Counted from the first letter of the stretch, positions 1 to 12,647 are shown. The stretch: 64,000 nucleotides of DNA from Phyto melanocephala (GCA_941918925.1 OW799237.1:57769997-57833996); one strand, 5' to 3'. The notes: generated by a model from the sequence alone, not told the origin. Program-made: numbers and translations.

Positions 1-1582
1 TACAATCGGAATGACAAATCTTTCTATACCTTTGGAACCACAAGTAAATGGTTTAAAAATTATTTATCAATAGGGATGTTGTCTTTAATAATATGAGAGG
101 ATAAATATGAGGCAATATCGTCACTGTTAACTAAGGTTACTACAGTTTACTATCGATATTACTTTACGGCTAATATTATGGTTATGACACTATACAATTG
201 GTAGATTATACAACTAACACAACTTAATTCAACTTATTTAAAATTAGCAATAAATGTGGTGACTTTTTCTATCTCTTAAGTAGCTCACTTCAAGTTTGTT
301 AAAAATTCATAGAGTCATCCAATTGTCTACTGTGTAAGACATCGTAATATTATAATAGTCAGTTTATAATAATTAAAGCTTAAACGACCACTTTTTGCGA
401 ACAAGTCAACTTAAGGTGCATTTAAAGCTAGCTGAGTTGCTTAAAGGGTGGGAACATACAACCGTTCCCTCTTTATTGATTGATTGTTTGTTGTTATTTT
501 GTTTTAATTCATAGTAGACATATACATGTAAACAAATTAGATTTGCTTAAATTATATGCAGAACATATGGCAATTTGGAATTTTTTTTGCACGAAAAAAA
601 AATGAATATACATAAAAAGGAGTAGCTACTTCTAAAATATATTCGTGTTTTATTTACATGATTATTTTTCCCCATATTTATATATATTTAATTTTAATTT
701 TAAAAACCTTAATAACGTGTGTTTTTTAATGCAGATAAATATAAAATAATACCCACAAGAAATTCAAAATGCTAAAATGCAAAATGTTTGTACATATTTG
801 TATTCAATAATAAATAGAATAAAATACTAAGTTCATTTTATGACAAGCAATAATTTGTATACAAGATTCGGATTTATTTTAAACCTTAAAATAATTTTAA
901 AAATGTTATACTTACATGCAAGATTATAGGAATGTAATATGTAAATAACAAAAATAATCATTTTAATAACAACATGACTTTTGGGCGTTTTTTGCTTTGC
1001 TTTCTTTTATTTTACAGTATAATTTGGAAATACATACATATAACCATACATACATTCATACATACAGTTCTGTGTCCTTAGGTTAGTCCACTTTACATAC
1101 ATATACACATAATTGTGTACATATACATATATAAACCTACATATTTATGTACATTTGTAATTTTTGGTTGTGTATTTATGTTTTTTCGTTTCAATATCTA
1201 CGCAGCTTTGTATGTATATACTATCTTCAAGTTTATGCGTTTCTATATTTGTATGAGCGGCATTCATCTTTTTCCCCATTTTATTTCTTTTTTTTCGTTT
1301 TGTAGTATACAATAGAAAAAGTTGAACAATGTGTCCTTGACATGCCACAAAATATTATGAATTTATGTATTGTATTCTGTTGAAGTCTTGGTTTTTTGCT
1401 CTGATTGTAGGGATATTTATTTTGGAAACAAAATATTTTCTCAGACTGTTGAGTACCACCAAAGCCATGACAGAAGAATATATAGAGGAGTGTTTCGAAC
1501 AACCAAGCCAACATTAAAAAAATTTATTTCTTTAACTAAACTACGAAAATAATAAATACACAGAGCAACGAAAACAAAAAAA
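1..1582. other. AT-rich DNA without recognised gene
   Basis: I see no coding-like frame, splice-site series or transposon end here. The stretch is dominated by A/T runs and by CATA/TATG-type simple sequence around 1030-1150. The short Met-started frames at 1115-1552 have low-complexity composition and overlap on both strands, so I treat them as chance. Confidence 0.5.
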
Positions 1583-3157
1583 AAACAAGTAAGAGCACTA
1601 TATTCGGCTGTGCCGAATCTTTTATACCCACCACCAATTTTGTGTACATTTAAAGCACAATATTTATTATTTTGTTAATCGCTATGAAATAATCTCTTTA
1701 TAATAAAATATGCATATTTTAAAGGGACCATTTTGAAGGTGGTGTAGTTCACCTTCAACATGGTCTGTAAATTTGTTTTCTGCATTTCATTTGACATTTC
1801 TCAATCTCAAACTTATTCGATTTGATCCGTGGAAAGATATGCAAATGAGCAACGCTTTAAAGTTATTCAGGTTTATTATAAAAATGGGCGCTCAAATCAA
1901 AATGCATTTTGTGCAATTCGTAATTCTTTTGATCAACATAATCGTTCAAATTCATCCACAATCGGGAGAATTGTAAAAAATATTTAAATTTCTGCAAAAC
2001 AGGTCTATATAAAATGTTAGAAAATCTGTGAATGCCTTCTTAGTTCGTTTAATGGGAAACACTGCTGCTTTTTGCGATAGTGTTTCAGAAGAGCAGTCAA
2101 CCTGGACTCATCATCATGCCCAACAATTGAGCATCAACATTGTCATTGAAAATTTGGACCATCAGATAGAGGAGTGTCGCCAAGGATGGGTGGGGGTGCA
2201 TTTGGCCGATATTTTGTTAAATACATAATTGAACCATACAAGTATTATCATTATAAAAAGAAATGATAATAATTTCTTAAATAATTTTTATTTTATTTAA
2301 AATCAGCATCGGCCCTTACAATTTAACCACCCTTAATAACTTCGATATGATAGTAAAATGTTTTCATAAATTTAGTCTTTTAGTGAAAGTGGGCGTTAAA
2401 GTAGACGTGTCAATAAAGTTTCTGCTAATAAATACAACTTAGATATTTCAATATAGTCCTTTATTTTCCCAAAAACCTTATCAATAGAGAAAATACATGA
2501 ATTAAAGACAACCCGTTATATGGGATGTGGGCGTAAAAGTGGGTGTGGCACATGGATTTTCCGTTACAGAAAAACCTCTCACCGAAAAGCAAGGTGTGCA
2601 AAATTTCAGAATCGTACATCTAATTTTGTCCGTTTTATTAGGTTTTAAATTTAAAATATACTGAAAAATACACAGCGCGGTATAAATTTTCGTACATTTT
2701 TATCTATAACTCCTTTCCTAATGCATATTGTTTATATTATATATTGTTTTGACTCGAGAAATATACGTTAGAAGTTTCATGATTTTACGTTAATGCGTTT
2801 GGACACAATTCCATTTTATTCAATGTTCGAAGGACACGGTTTTTTCGACCTACTCTTGCATTACGAGCTATAACTCACTTCCTAATATTCCGATTTAGCC
2901 CATTTTCAATACCAAACAAAACTTGTCTATAAGAAAGATTCTGGCAAAATTTAAGCTCCCTAGGTTTTTCGGTGCGGCCTCTATCGTGCTTTCAACAGAC
3001 GGACAGACGGATGGACATAGCTAGATCGTCATCAAATCCAACCCTGATTTAGAATATATATACTTTATGGGGTCTAAAACGGATATTTCGCAGTGTTACA
3101 AACGGAATGACCAAATGAATATACCCACACCTTTTTTTGTTGGCTGGTATAAAAAGA
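1583..3157 (-). mobile_element. DINE-1/INE-1-like Helitron-derived repeat, long copy
   Basis: Reverse-strand copy of the repeat family that dominates the window. On the minus strand it begins near 3150 with a TATACCC-type 5' end. It then shows a GACCCCATAAAGTATATATA-like box (3055-3080), a GTCCGTCTGTCCGTC run (3000-3015) and CACGCCCAC-type blocks. It ends at 1583-1625 with a hairpin, GATTCGGCACAGCCGAATAT, followed by AGTGCTCTTACTTGTTTTT. The same order of boxes and a terminal hairpin plus CTTGTTTTT end are known from Drosophila INE-1/DINE-1, a non-autonomous Helitron/Helentron derivative. No transposase is encoded. This is one of the longest uninterrupted copies and serves here as reference for the others. 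Confidence 0.75.
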
Positions 3158-4092
3158 AATATTAAAATTTTATTTCTCTTTTATCATAAAATTAAATGAA
3201 TTTTCTTTTTCTTCTGCATCATTTTCAGAGTTAATTGCAGACTTGACTGTTTCCCAAATTTACAAACATTTGTTATTTCACATTATTACATATGAAGCAA
3301 TAAAATATTAAGCTTTCTTTTTCTTCTATAGAATTTCTTTAGGTTAAAGTTAAACAGTTACTTAAGATGCCAAATTTACAGAAGATTAATAACAAACGTC
3401 TACAAAGATAGTTTTGCTTAAAAGTACTTGGACATAAAGTCAAGTATCAATAAATCAATGTGAATTACTACTATAATTTGCAATTAAAATTCGTATTAAT
3501 AAAATATAACTTTACCTAATATTAGTAATAAAGTGGCATTTAAATGTTTTTAGTTGTAACAATTATTAAGTTATAAAATCTATGTTTTAATATGACATTT
3601 CCAAAGCAAATACCGACGTTTTTTTTCAAAAAATTCAATGAATGAATAAAAAGTGTAATCTCAGTCGCGAGAAAGAAACAATTTTAATTTTAAGAGCTTT
3701 TTTCCCTATGCTTTTATATATCTGTAGACAAAAACGCAACTTTAAATACCCAAACCTCACGATTAGTGAAAAACATAAGGTGATAATAAGTAATTTAATT
3801 ATTGTCACTCGTTTGTAAGTTCTTTATTTTATATATTTGTACGTAATATGTTTAAAAAAATGTTGACTTTGTTTTTTATTTTATGTAATAGTTTAAGATT
3901 CCTGAAGATGCCAACCGTTGGATATCGAAATATTGAACAAAATTAATAATAAAGAAAATTATTAAAAACAGACCTTGAGCTTGACTATTTAACCAATTTG
4001 CAGTTCATCAACAGGTCAAAAAAACATATATATATATCATTTTTGATAATAAGTAATAAATATAAGAACTTGTAATGTAATGAGCATTCACA
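3158..4092. other. AT-rich spacer with a small Penelope/hammerhead-like motif
   Basis: No gene recognised. The only structured piece is at 3895-3990. There CTGAAGA, a short hairpin and GAAA are followed by a CAGACCTTGAGCTTGA-like tail that recurs, diverged, on the reverse strand at 30640-30735. Confidence 0.4.
3895..3990 (+). repeat. Short retroelement-like 3' fragment with hammerhead-like core
   Basis: Reads CTGAAGA (3902-3908), then a small hairpin with CCAA and TTGG arms, then GAAA (3927-3930). An AT-rich stretch follows, and then a GACCTTGAGCTTGA box. A related copy lies on the minus strand at 30630-30735 with a better stem. The CTGANGA-stem-GAAA order matches the conserved core of hammerhead ribozymes that Penelope-like elements are known to carry. 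I cannot see a convincing stem III or cleavage site, so this is a candidate only. Confidence 0.35.
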
Positions 4093-4094
4093 TA

Positions 4095-4643
4095 TGGGCA
4101 TTTCCATGAATATGTCAACTACGACTGTAAAAATAAAAACTCTTGAAAGTTTTTCAATATAAGTTTATTGATAAAAAAAAAAACACTAAAATTTTACTGT
4201 ACGCAAGTATTAAGAGCTTATTAAATTATTTTAAGAGCAATAATAAGAGTTTAACCTGTTTAACTCTATGACTAATTTGCAATAAAAAAAGCAACTAAAT
4301 TGTAAAATTATATTGTAATTGTAAATATGCCTTAGAATTAAGGTAACAACAACAAATAACAAGATCCATAAGAAAAAGGAAAATATAGAGTCCAATTAGC
4401 GGTATATTTTTTGATTTTCCCTTGGATGTTATTTTAATGTTACGTACGTAGTGTAAAAACATTATTTGTCTCCGTCATTCGTATTTGAACAGTCGCAAGA
4501 GCACCTAATTTAGAATTTAACTTTTTTTCTTAACACTTTAAGATCTTTAAGATCTAATTTTGTTTCAGTTCCTCTTACTTTTGCAAAAATTACTTTATTT
4601 TATAGGAGTACAAATGTCACGTACGATGACATGGAAATGCCCA
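4095..4643. mobile_element. MITE with TGGGCATTTCCATG inverted repeats and TA flanks
   Basis: The left end TGGGCATTTCCATG (4095-4108) is matched by its exact reverse complement at 4630-4643. Both ends are directly flanked by TA (4093-4094 and 4644-4645), as expected for Tc1/mariner-type insertion. The 549-bp interior is AT-rich with no coding frame, so it would be a non-autonomous element mobilised by an unseen transposase. The inverted repeats are short, and the call rests on their perfection plus the TA flanks. Confidence 0.55.
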
Positions 4644-4645
4644 TA

Positions 4646-6589
4646 TAAGAAAGCTTGTTACGTCCGAAAAACTTTTATTGGTTTAGATATACAATGCATA
4701 TTAAGGTAATATAATCACTAATCAATATTTTTTATAAACAATCATATAGTGTTTTCGCACTCAAGGTTTTAATCCTGAATTTGGTTTTAACGTTAAAACA
4801 AATCACTAAAGCCTCGTTTACCCATACAAACTATTTTCGATAAAACCATCTAAAAACCTTTTTTGTTTTGGATTTCAGTAGATTTTATTAAATACAACCT
4901 TTTTTCGGTGTACTAAATTAAGAACTAAACCGTTAAAAATATTGAAAATAGCTGATAATGTTAGATGGCACTAAATAAAAAAAAAAATTTAAAAAGTGAA
5001 ATAAAACAAACGAAACAAGAGCAATGAATGCAGCAACAACAACTTAAAAAAATTATCTTCACAATTTTCAACCACTTTTCTTTCAACCATTTCTTTACAG
5101 AAAATAAAAAAATTTCTATTTTGGTGCGTATTGTAAAAATTTCGTATTTTTTCATACAAACAACAACATCTGAAATACAGTGTATGCGAAATAAATATTT
5201 TGACAAAAGTATTAAAAAAAACACTTCAAAAAATACATACACTTAATTCAACGAGAAATTAATCAAAAAATGTATTGGACATACTGTGAGTTAAAACTTG
5301 ATTCAACTAAACTTGTAGTGTGAACGCAAAATCAGCTCTAGTGGTTTTAATGCTATTTAATTGTATTTAAATGTTTATGCTCTAAAGATTATTGTTCACA
5401 TTAGTACACACTTACACGACCAGGAAACAACAGTCCTAGTTGCATAAAATCGTTAAATTTTATTGATTATATATATATCCACACAATAACATGTTTAGGT
5501 AAAGTTAAATCATATCATGAATATTTCATGATATATCGATACACTTTTTAGTATTTAAAAAATATATCTTTCTGATATGCTAACAAGCACTTAAAAAGTT
5601 TAATTTATTTCACAACGTAAAAAGAAATTGAAATATGATTTACAAATACTTTCCTTCCAGACATTTGCTAAAACATGAATACAATATAATTTTTTATAAT
5701 GAAAATTGTTGAAAGCCAATAAAGAACTTTTTATGGTTCTTATTGCGTTTGACACACTCAAAGTATAATTAATAACATTTTTGACAACAGTCGTGAAGCG
5801 GTGTGAATAAAGTTATTTCTTAGAGATTGTCACTGACGTAAATAAACCAAAAGACACAACAAATCATTTAAAGAATTTTAAAGCATCATATTTTAGTTCA
5901 AAAATTCATATTACATAATAGATTTGTTTTTAGTTCTGACGCCGTTACAATTTACGATATGTAAGTTTATACATATACGTATGTATGTGTATACACCGTA
6001 TATTGATATTAGAAACCTTTTAAAGTATTTTTTAAATTTTATTCTGAATTTAAAAAAAATGAAACAAATTATATTTAAAATAAATTTGTTTGTGTACTTA
6101 TTTTGTTTTTTTAGGTGCCGCTTTAAAAAAGAATCCGCATTTTGGTGCAACTTTTTTATATAAATCGCTTTTTTTATACTTTCAACGATAACGCTGATGG
6201 GTATATTTTCAATAAAAATATATTTATGGTTCATTTAAAGAAAAAATATTGGATCGGTTACAAAACAAATTTAGTTATTAAGAAAAAATCCTGTGTAAGT
6301 ATGTACGTATAGGTATAACTTACAGGTAAACAAATATACAAAAAGGTTCTTCAATATAAACAAACAGTCTTATGAGGGGAAAATAAAATTTATAGTAGGT
6401 AACGGTTTTTTAAAAGTATATTTAGTTTGTATCTAAAAAAAATAAGCACAACATAAATAAATTGTGTTTTGAGTAAAGATAAAAAATCGGCCTTTCGAAA
6501 ACCTTTTTCAAAATAAAAAACTTTTTGAAAATTCCATACAATTCCATACATGTCAAATATTTCAATATATTCATTTATATATTCCAGAC
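4646..6589. other. AT-rich DNA without recognised gene
   Basis: I find no transposon protein motif, splice pattern or RNA gene. A weak inverted similarity between about 4750 (GTTTTCGCACTCAAGG) and about 5320 (TAGTGTGAACGC) is too degraded to call an element. Reading frames at 4961-5246 and 5911-6234 are Lys/Phe/Ile-rich and overlap on both strands. Confidence 0.45.
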
Positions 6590-7790
6590 AAAAACAAGCA
6601 AGAGTGCTATATTCGGCCTTGCCGAATCTTATATACCCTCAACAACGTGAAGTCATACAATAACAATTGTTTGTATCACCGTTCACCTCATTAATATGAA
6701 ATACGTACATACATATATAAAAAAATCCCATCGTAAAATTATAAATTGAGTTTACGTATGCATTTTTTTGAAAATATAAAAAAATATTAAAAAATTACAA
6801 AAAAATAATAAGTAAAAAAAATATAAATAATATAAAAATGAAAAATAAAAAAAAATTTTTTTGGATCAGCTGGGATTTGATGCCACGTTTACTCTGATCA
6901 GTGTACCACGTATGTACGTATGTATGTTGTTGTTGTGAAAAAAACGAGGTGATTGTGTTTTTTTCCTCATATCTCAGTCGTTTATGTACCGATTTTTCTT
7001 ATTGTTAATGCCGATCTGCTACCATTTCAAATATTTTAATTATTCACATGGGACCAGACAGAGGGCTAGGGAGGTGGGCATTAAAATGGGCGCTACACCT
7101 TAATATTTTGAAATTTTACTTATGTTGAAGAAAAATATCTATGTATATATATGTATTATGTATATATTATTAATTTTTATGAAGACTGCTGATAAAATTA
7201 ACTTAGATGCCTCAATATAAATTCAATTTTTCTTCCAAATTCTTTGTCCATAGAGAAATTATATGAATTTGAGATAAAGCGTTATATGGAAGGTGGGCGT
7301 GTCATTATAATTTTCCGTTATTGCAAGTTCTTCTATCAAAGAGCAATTTGTGCAAAATTTCAGAACATCTAATTTTGTCACTTTTATTACGTTTTAAATT
7401 TTAAATATATCGAATAATACACTGTGCTGTATTAATTTTCGTACATTTTTATCTAGAACTCCTTTTACAATGTATAGATTTGAGCAATTGTCAGGGAAAG
7501 ATATTTTTTTACATAGGAAATAAACTTATGAAATTTTATTGCTCTACGTCAATGCGTTTTGACACAATTGCATTTTATTCGATGTTGGAAGGACATGGTT
7601 TTTTTAACCTGCTCTTGCATTACGAGCTACAACTCTTTTCCTAATATAGCGCATTTTTAATACTCAACAAACCTTGTGTATATGAAATATACTGGCAAAA
7701 TTTGATACCCCAAACTTTTTCGGTTCGACCTCTATCGTTCTTTCAACAGACAGACAGACCGACGGGCAAATCGTCCTAAAATGATACCAG

Positions 7791-9239
7791 TACCCATGTT
7801 CTGTAACTTTAGTGAGAACTTCTCGCGTCGAAAAGTCATGAAACAAAATATCCCACCGTTTCTCGATGTGTGAGAAAAAAGTGTATCTGTAACTCATGGC
7901 GAAAACTACCATTTATGATTACGTTGTTACGTTATAGCTATCAAAAATTATACTTAATTATAAGAAGAAGAGAAATTAAAAAAAACTTAAAAAGTGCGGG
8001 AAAAATAATACATATAAAATTTAGAAATTAGAAGTGTTTAAAAAAACAAGTGCAGAAGAAACAAATAAAATGTACAATGCAGCTTTAGTTAGAGCGGTTG
8101 GGGATGATAAAAGGAATATGTTGCGGATTCATCGCAAAAGGTTGTGCGATTCAACAGACTCTTTTGAAATGCCGGAGAATTGATTTAAGGAACTATATCG
8201 CTTAAGCAGATCATCAGCAATGGTTCTGCTTGAAGGCACCTTTTATGAGAAAAGGTGTAAGGAATACAAATTTGCCTTCACTTTCCAAGACATTGGTAAC
8301 ATTGTTTCCTTTTGATGATAAACATAATGATGATGGTGGTGTATTTAGGATTTTTGTTTAGGACACACGACATACAAATTAAACAATTTGGTTAAACAAT
8401 AAACACTTTTTGTAAATATTTAAGGTCTAAATAAAAAAAGAATAAAAAAATTATAAAAATTATTTTGAAATTGAAATAAAAAAAAATAAATGAAAAGAAT
8501 TTAGCAATTTTATTTAGTTAGTTAGTTTTTTTAAACTTTAAATGACTTTGATGATTGTAAAAATATAATCAATATAAAATAAAATCTATCTTTTTTAGAA
8601 ATATAAAAACTTTTGTAAATTAAACAAAGATAATTACCATAATTTATTTCCCATAGTAAGAAAATTTATAACCTCAAATTTAAAGTAATTAATTTTTCAT
8701 TTCCTAATTTCTTTCTTTTACATACATAAAAGTTTAAAGCACAAAAAAAACATTATTTCAATTACAAAATATTTTATAGAAGGTTCGATAGTTTAAACTC
8801 GATATCTAGTTTTCTTTTTTGTTGCTTTGAAACCCGCACAATTTTCTTAACGCTAACAAATTTATAATATTAATACATACATATGTATGCATTAATAATA
8901 AAAAAAAAACATTTAAACTTTACATTTTCCATGTTTTTGTCACCGATTTTTGACTTTTTATATTTTTTGGCTCAAAGTTTTTGCAATCTCGCGGTCTTTT
9001 TGTTTGTGACTTATTTTGACAGTTCAAAGTGAGAAGTTCTCGCCTGAAAACTTTACAGAAACACTTTTTTTATGGCTTACGAGTATTTTTCTTACGTGAC
9101 AGGTATTTCTCGCATGAATAGTTACAGAAACAGTACAGTGAGAAAAAACAGCTGTTTGTTTCGATTTGTTGTATTTCTGTACCAATTTACATGTTTCAAG
9201 TGAAAAGTTTCTCGTAGCGAGAGTTACAGAACATGGGCA
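7791..9239 (+). mobile_element. PIF/Harbinger element, decayed, with TIRs and CAG target duplication
   Basis: The left end begins T-A-CCCATGTTCTGTAACT. The right end is its inverted match (AGTTACAGAACATGGG-C-A, 9222-9239), giving an 18-bp TIR with one mismatch. CAG occurs directly outside both ends (7788-7790; 9240-9242), so the 1449-bp element duplicated 3 bp on insertion. Joining the flanks restores ACCAGGACTC of the host DINE repeat. Further copies of CTGTAAC and GTTACAGAAAC lie subterminally at both ends. A transposase N-terminal remnant at 8070-8315 assigns the superfamily. From memory, CWG duplications inside a CCWGG centre are described for zebrafish Harbinger3. Confidence 0.75.
8070..8315 (+). 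pseudogene. Harbinger transposase N-terminal remnant
   Basis: The frame reads about 81 codons from an ATG at 8070 with one in-frame TGA at 8181-8183. Around that stop the translation gives LRIHRKRLCDSTDSFEMPEN, then stop, then FKELYRLSRSSAMVLLE. This matches the N-terminal pattern of HARBI1/Harbinger transposases: a basic stretch, then DPFELPDEEF, then a helix containing RLSKDLV. The frame ends at 8313 long before any DDE nuclease domain, so the copy cannot encode an active transposase. No Myb-like accessory protein is visible. Assignment rests on motif pattern, and its position between Harbinger-like TIRs supports it. Confidence 0.6.
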
Positions 9240-9315
9240 CAGGACTCAGAAAAGATATACTTTATGGATGAATGTTTCGATGTGTTATAAACGGAATGTG
9301 CAAAATGAATATACA

Positions 9316-11835
9316 AATATTGTTTTAGTTTCTGGTATTGGCAACCAGTTATTTAAAATTTGTAGTCCATATCTGGTATACCGAATCTGTTTCTAATTTA
9401 AGTTTTTATTATGTTCAAAACTAAAAGAAATTTTTCACAAAAGTAGACAACCATTTAAGAAACTGTATACAATATACAGTGATGAAATTAGAAAACCTTC
9501 GAAATTTTATTGTAATGAGTCAAAATTTCGGAACTCAAAATGATTTGATTTTTAATAGCAAATTGTTTTCTGAATACAATAGGACGGGATCCACTTAATT
9601 ACTTTCAAATTATAGTTTATGCTGGACCATTTTCCGGTAGTAATGGCTTTTGCTGAGATCATAAATGTATTAATTTTATTTAACGTTTTTTTCAATTTTT
9701 CACATTCTTATTTTTTATACGATGTTTTCCTTCAATGAACGGGAGTTTTTTGTTTCTTTCTTTAAAAGGTTTATGAAAAAGATATTTGGAAAATACGGAT
9801 GTAACGGATTAATATGCCCGACAAAAATATTTGTCACAAAATTATTTCTAATATTAAAGGGTTAGTTTGAATGAACAAAATCTTTATGTTTAAGTCACCA
9901 TACAAAAGAAAGCTCCATATATACTTAAGTAATATCCATCAATAAAAAGGTGTTAGCAAATTTGATTTAGGCAAGAAAACAAGCATTTATTTTTAAAATT
10001 ATTCTTTAAGCACTTACTTTAGCTATTAAAAAAATACCCTTTACGTTTTTAGGATTCTTTATAAGTTTAAGTATATGCTTAAAGGTTTTTTGATTCTAAA
10101 TAACCTACTAAATAATCTACTTAACAGTGAATAATTATGTGGTATATGTATATGTAAGTACTTATTCAAACTTAATCAGATTATTAGTAGACATTAAAAC
10201 GTATCACATCGATGAATAAATCCAATTTTCGGCCTCACAAAAAATCAACGATATTTGCTATTTTTGTTATTTAAATCAAGCACCTTTTAAACGCTTTAAA
10301 AGTAAGTAATTATTAAAGTCATTATTTGCAAGTTAACGTAGTGAGTAATTGCCTTTAATCAGTGTCTTTAATTTTGCTGCTTCTGCTAATATTTTTGTAT
10401 TATCTTTAACCAATCTCATTAATTTGAATCATGGAAAAATTAATTTTTTAGATGTTTCATAATAGCGGGAAGATTGTTTTTTAGTTCTTCAAATCAGTGA
10501 TATTGTGAGTAATTAAATGTCAGAAGGAACATCTGAAAAATTAGCAGCAAATGCTTTCAATATACAAAACTTATATTTATCATATTACGTAGATATGCAG
10601 CCTTTAACTTAACAAGCTCTACTTTTATACTGTGTTGTTCGCCTCAGCGATGGCAGAATGAAGATTTTGCCTTTAACTTAAAGATTTTTGAATCAAAATA
10701 AGATTTAAAGGTAGTTTCTCCAAAAATAAGATAAATTTACCCATTTGCTTGTGGGAAAATTTTTTTACTGAGAATTTTGTACAGCACTATTCATTCCTTT
10801 TCGAAAATAAACGAGTTTCTAATGTTTAATAATTATAAAATAGAGGTTAAAAGTAAATTGCAATAAAAAATGTTAGATTCTATCCGGAATATTACTTTTT
10901 AAATAATAGATGTTTTAAAATATATATTGATCTAACAAAATGAAAAACAACCATATTTTACATTTACAATCACCACTAATTCCAAATGTAAATTCAGTTT
11001 TAAAAAAGAGGCACTTGCACCCCTCCTGCATTCTTATATGTAAATAAAGCAAATTTTTCTTAAATAAGCATAACCACTATTTTTAATAAGTAATTATTTA
11101 ATGTTACACAGTTTTCGTTACACCAAATATCGCCAAAACATATAATAATAGGTTGATATTGTAACTGTTATAAATAAGGACAATTTGGTATTAAATAAGC
11201 ATTTATTTATTTGAAGACAAATTATTACATTTTAATGTTTAAAATTTGTTTGGACTTTTAATCCTAAGCAGTTTTAATAAAAAGTTTCTAAAATCACACA
11301 GTTGCCCCATTTTATACAAATTTAATTGCCACTAGTTGCTACAAAGCGATAAGGTTACAGTAATTGCCACAGTAAAGTCACACGATTGTTTTAACTTGGA
11401 TCAACTGTGAAAACAGCTGTTGTGGTAGCTTGTTTTATTTATTTGAAAGTGTTCATATTGTATAAATTAACAAAAATTAAAGAAGAAAAGCTAAAAAAAT
11501 TGGCTTGCAAAAAGAAAGACTAAGAGGCATATTAAAAAAACTTTAAAAGAATTTCGGGAAATAGACAACGAATGACGAAACTTTTGAAGATTTTTTTTTA
11601 ATGTAAATTAAATACTTTACTTAATACCCTTTAAATTGCATTTGAGATACACTTTTCAGTACATCTACCATGTTACGACTTATCTCAATAATAGAGCTAA
11701 AATCAAATTTTTTATCTATATAATTTTACTATCAAATCCAATTTCTATAAACATTTCAAATTTATATTCATCTAAACAGTTTTCTTTGTAACTTATTTCA
11801 AATTAAGTATTAGCTACACTTTGATCTGATATATT
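9316..11835. other. AT-rich DNA without recognised gene
   Basis: About 2.5 kb in which I see no protein motif, transposon end or RNA gene. Composition is uniformly A/T-rich with many short homopolymer runs. Confidence 0.45.
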
Positions 11836-12647
11836 TATACCCTTCACACAGTGAAAAAGGGTATATATAGGTTTGTCATTCCGTGTGAAATTTCTACAAT
11901 TTTCATTTCCGACCCCATAAAGTATATATTATGAATAGGGGAGTCGATTAAGCTCTGTCAGTCTGTACGTGTGTCCGTGTGTATGTTGAAATCAACTTTT
12001 TGAAGCCCCCCGATATCGCTTGGACTCGGGTGAGGTATTAAAATATCAGAAATATTCGGGAGTAGATCGGTATTGAAAATCAGAAATATCGGTACATAAA
12101 CAACTGAGATATGAGCAAAAACCCACGACCACCTCGATTTTTTTTTTCACAAAAACAACATTACAACAACAACATACATACATACATACAAACGTGTATA
12201 CTGGTTAGAGAAAACGTGGGATCGAATCCCAGCTGAGGCAAAAAAAAATTTTTTTATTTTTTTTTTTTATTTTTTTTTATTTTTTATTTAATATATTATT
12301 TATATTTTTATTATTTTTTTTTTAATTTTTTTTTTAAATTTTTTTTTCAAATATTTTTTTGTGTTGTATATTTATTATATATATTTTAATTATTTTTAAA
12401 AATTCTTTTTTTAAATTTTTTTTTCATTTTTTTTTTTTAATTTTTTGTTTTTTTTTTAATATGTAATACGTATATACGTAAATTTATAATTTTACAATGG
12501 GATGTTTTTATATATGTAAGTTTTTTATATGTATGTACGTATATCATATGGAATGGTGATAAAAACTACTGTTATTGCATGATTACACGTTGTGAAGGGT
12601 ATATAAGATTCGGCACGGCCGAACATAGCACGTTTACTTGTTTTTTT
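11836..12647 (+). mobile_element. DINE-1-like repeat, complete plus-strand copy
   Basis: The 5' end TATACCCTTCACACAGTG is followed by GACCCCATAAAGTATATAT (11914-11932). A degenerate GTCTGT/GTCCGT segment and a poly-T-rich middle come next. The 3' hairpin GATTCGGCACGGCCGAA and AGCACGTTTACTTGTTTTTTT end at 12647. At 12195-12240 it contains GTTAGAGAAAACG followed by GGGATCGAATCCC, which closely resembles a tRNA T-arm or Pol III B box. The element is only about 0.8 kb because the CACGCCCAC-rich middle of other copies is absent. Confidence 0.75.

Larger units (their letters stand above)
6590..9315 (-). mobile_element. DINE-1-like repeat split by a Harbinger insertion
   Basis: The reverse-strand copy has its 3' hairpin end at 6595-6640 (CGGCCTTGCCG) and runs to the GTCTGTCTGTC box at 7750-7765. 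There it is interrupted at 7790 by a PIF/Harbinger element. It resumes at 9240 with GGACTC, a TATACTTTATGG box and the TTATAAACGGAATG end. This subfamily also carries, at 6860-6910, an AAACGTGGCATCAAATCCCA stretch (minus strand) resembling a tRNA B box, shared with the copy at 11836-12647. Confidence 0.7.

Noticed and set aside
1115..1552. Several 60-77-codon frames with Met starts
   Set aside because: They overlap on both strands, have low-complexity Phe/Tyr/Ile/Lys composition, and show no splice context or motif.
4750..5340. Possible MITE with GTTTTCGCACT-like ends
   Set aside because: The inverted similarity is interrupted and short, and no flanking duplication was found.
12195..12240. 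Possible tRNA gene
   Set aside because: Only a T-arm/B-box-like piece is present. No acceptor stem, anticodon arm or full-length cloverleaf could be folded, so it is reported as a repeat motif.
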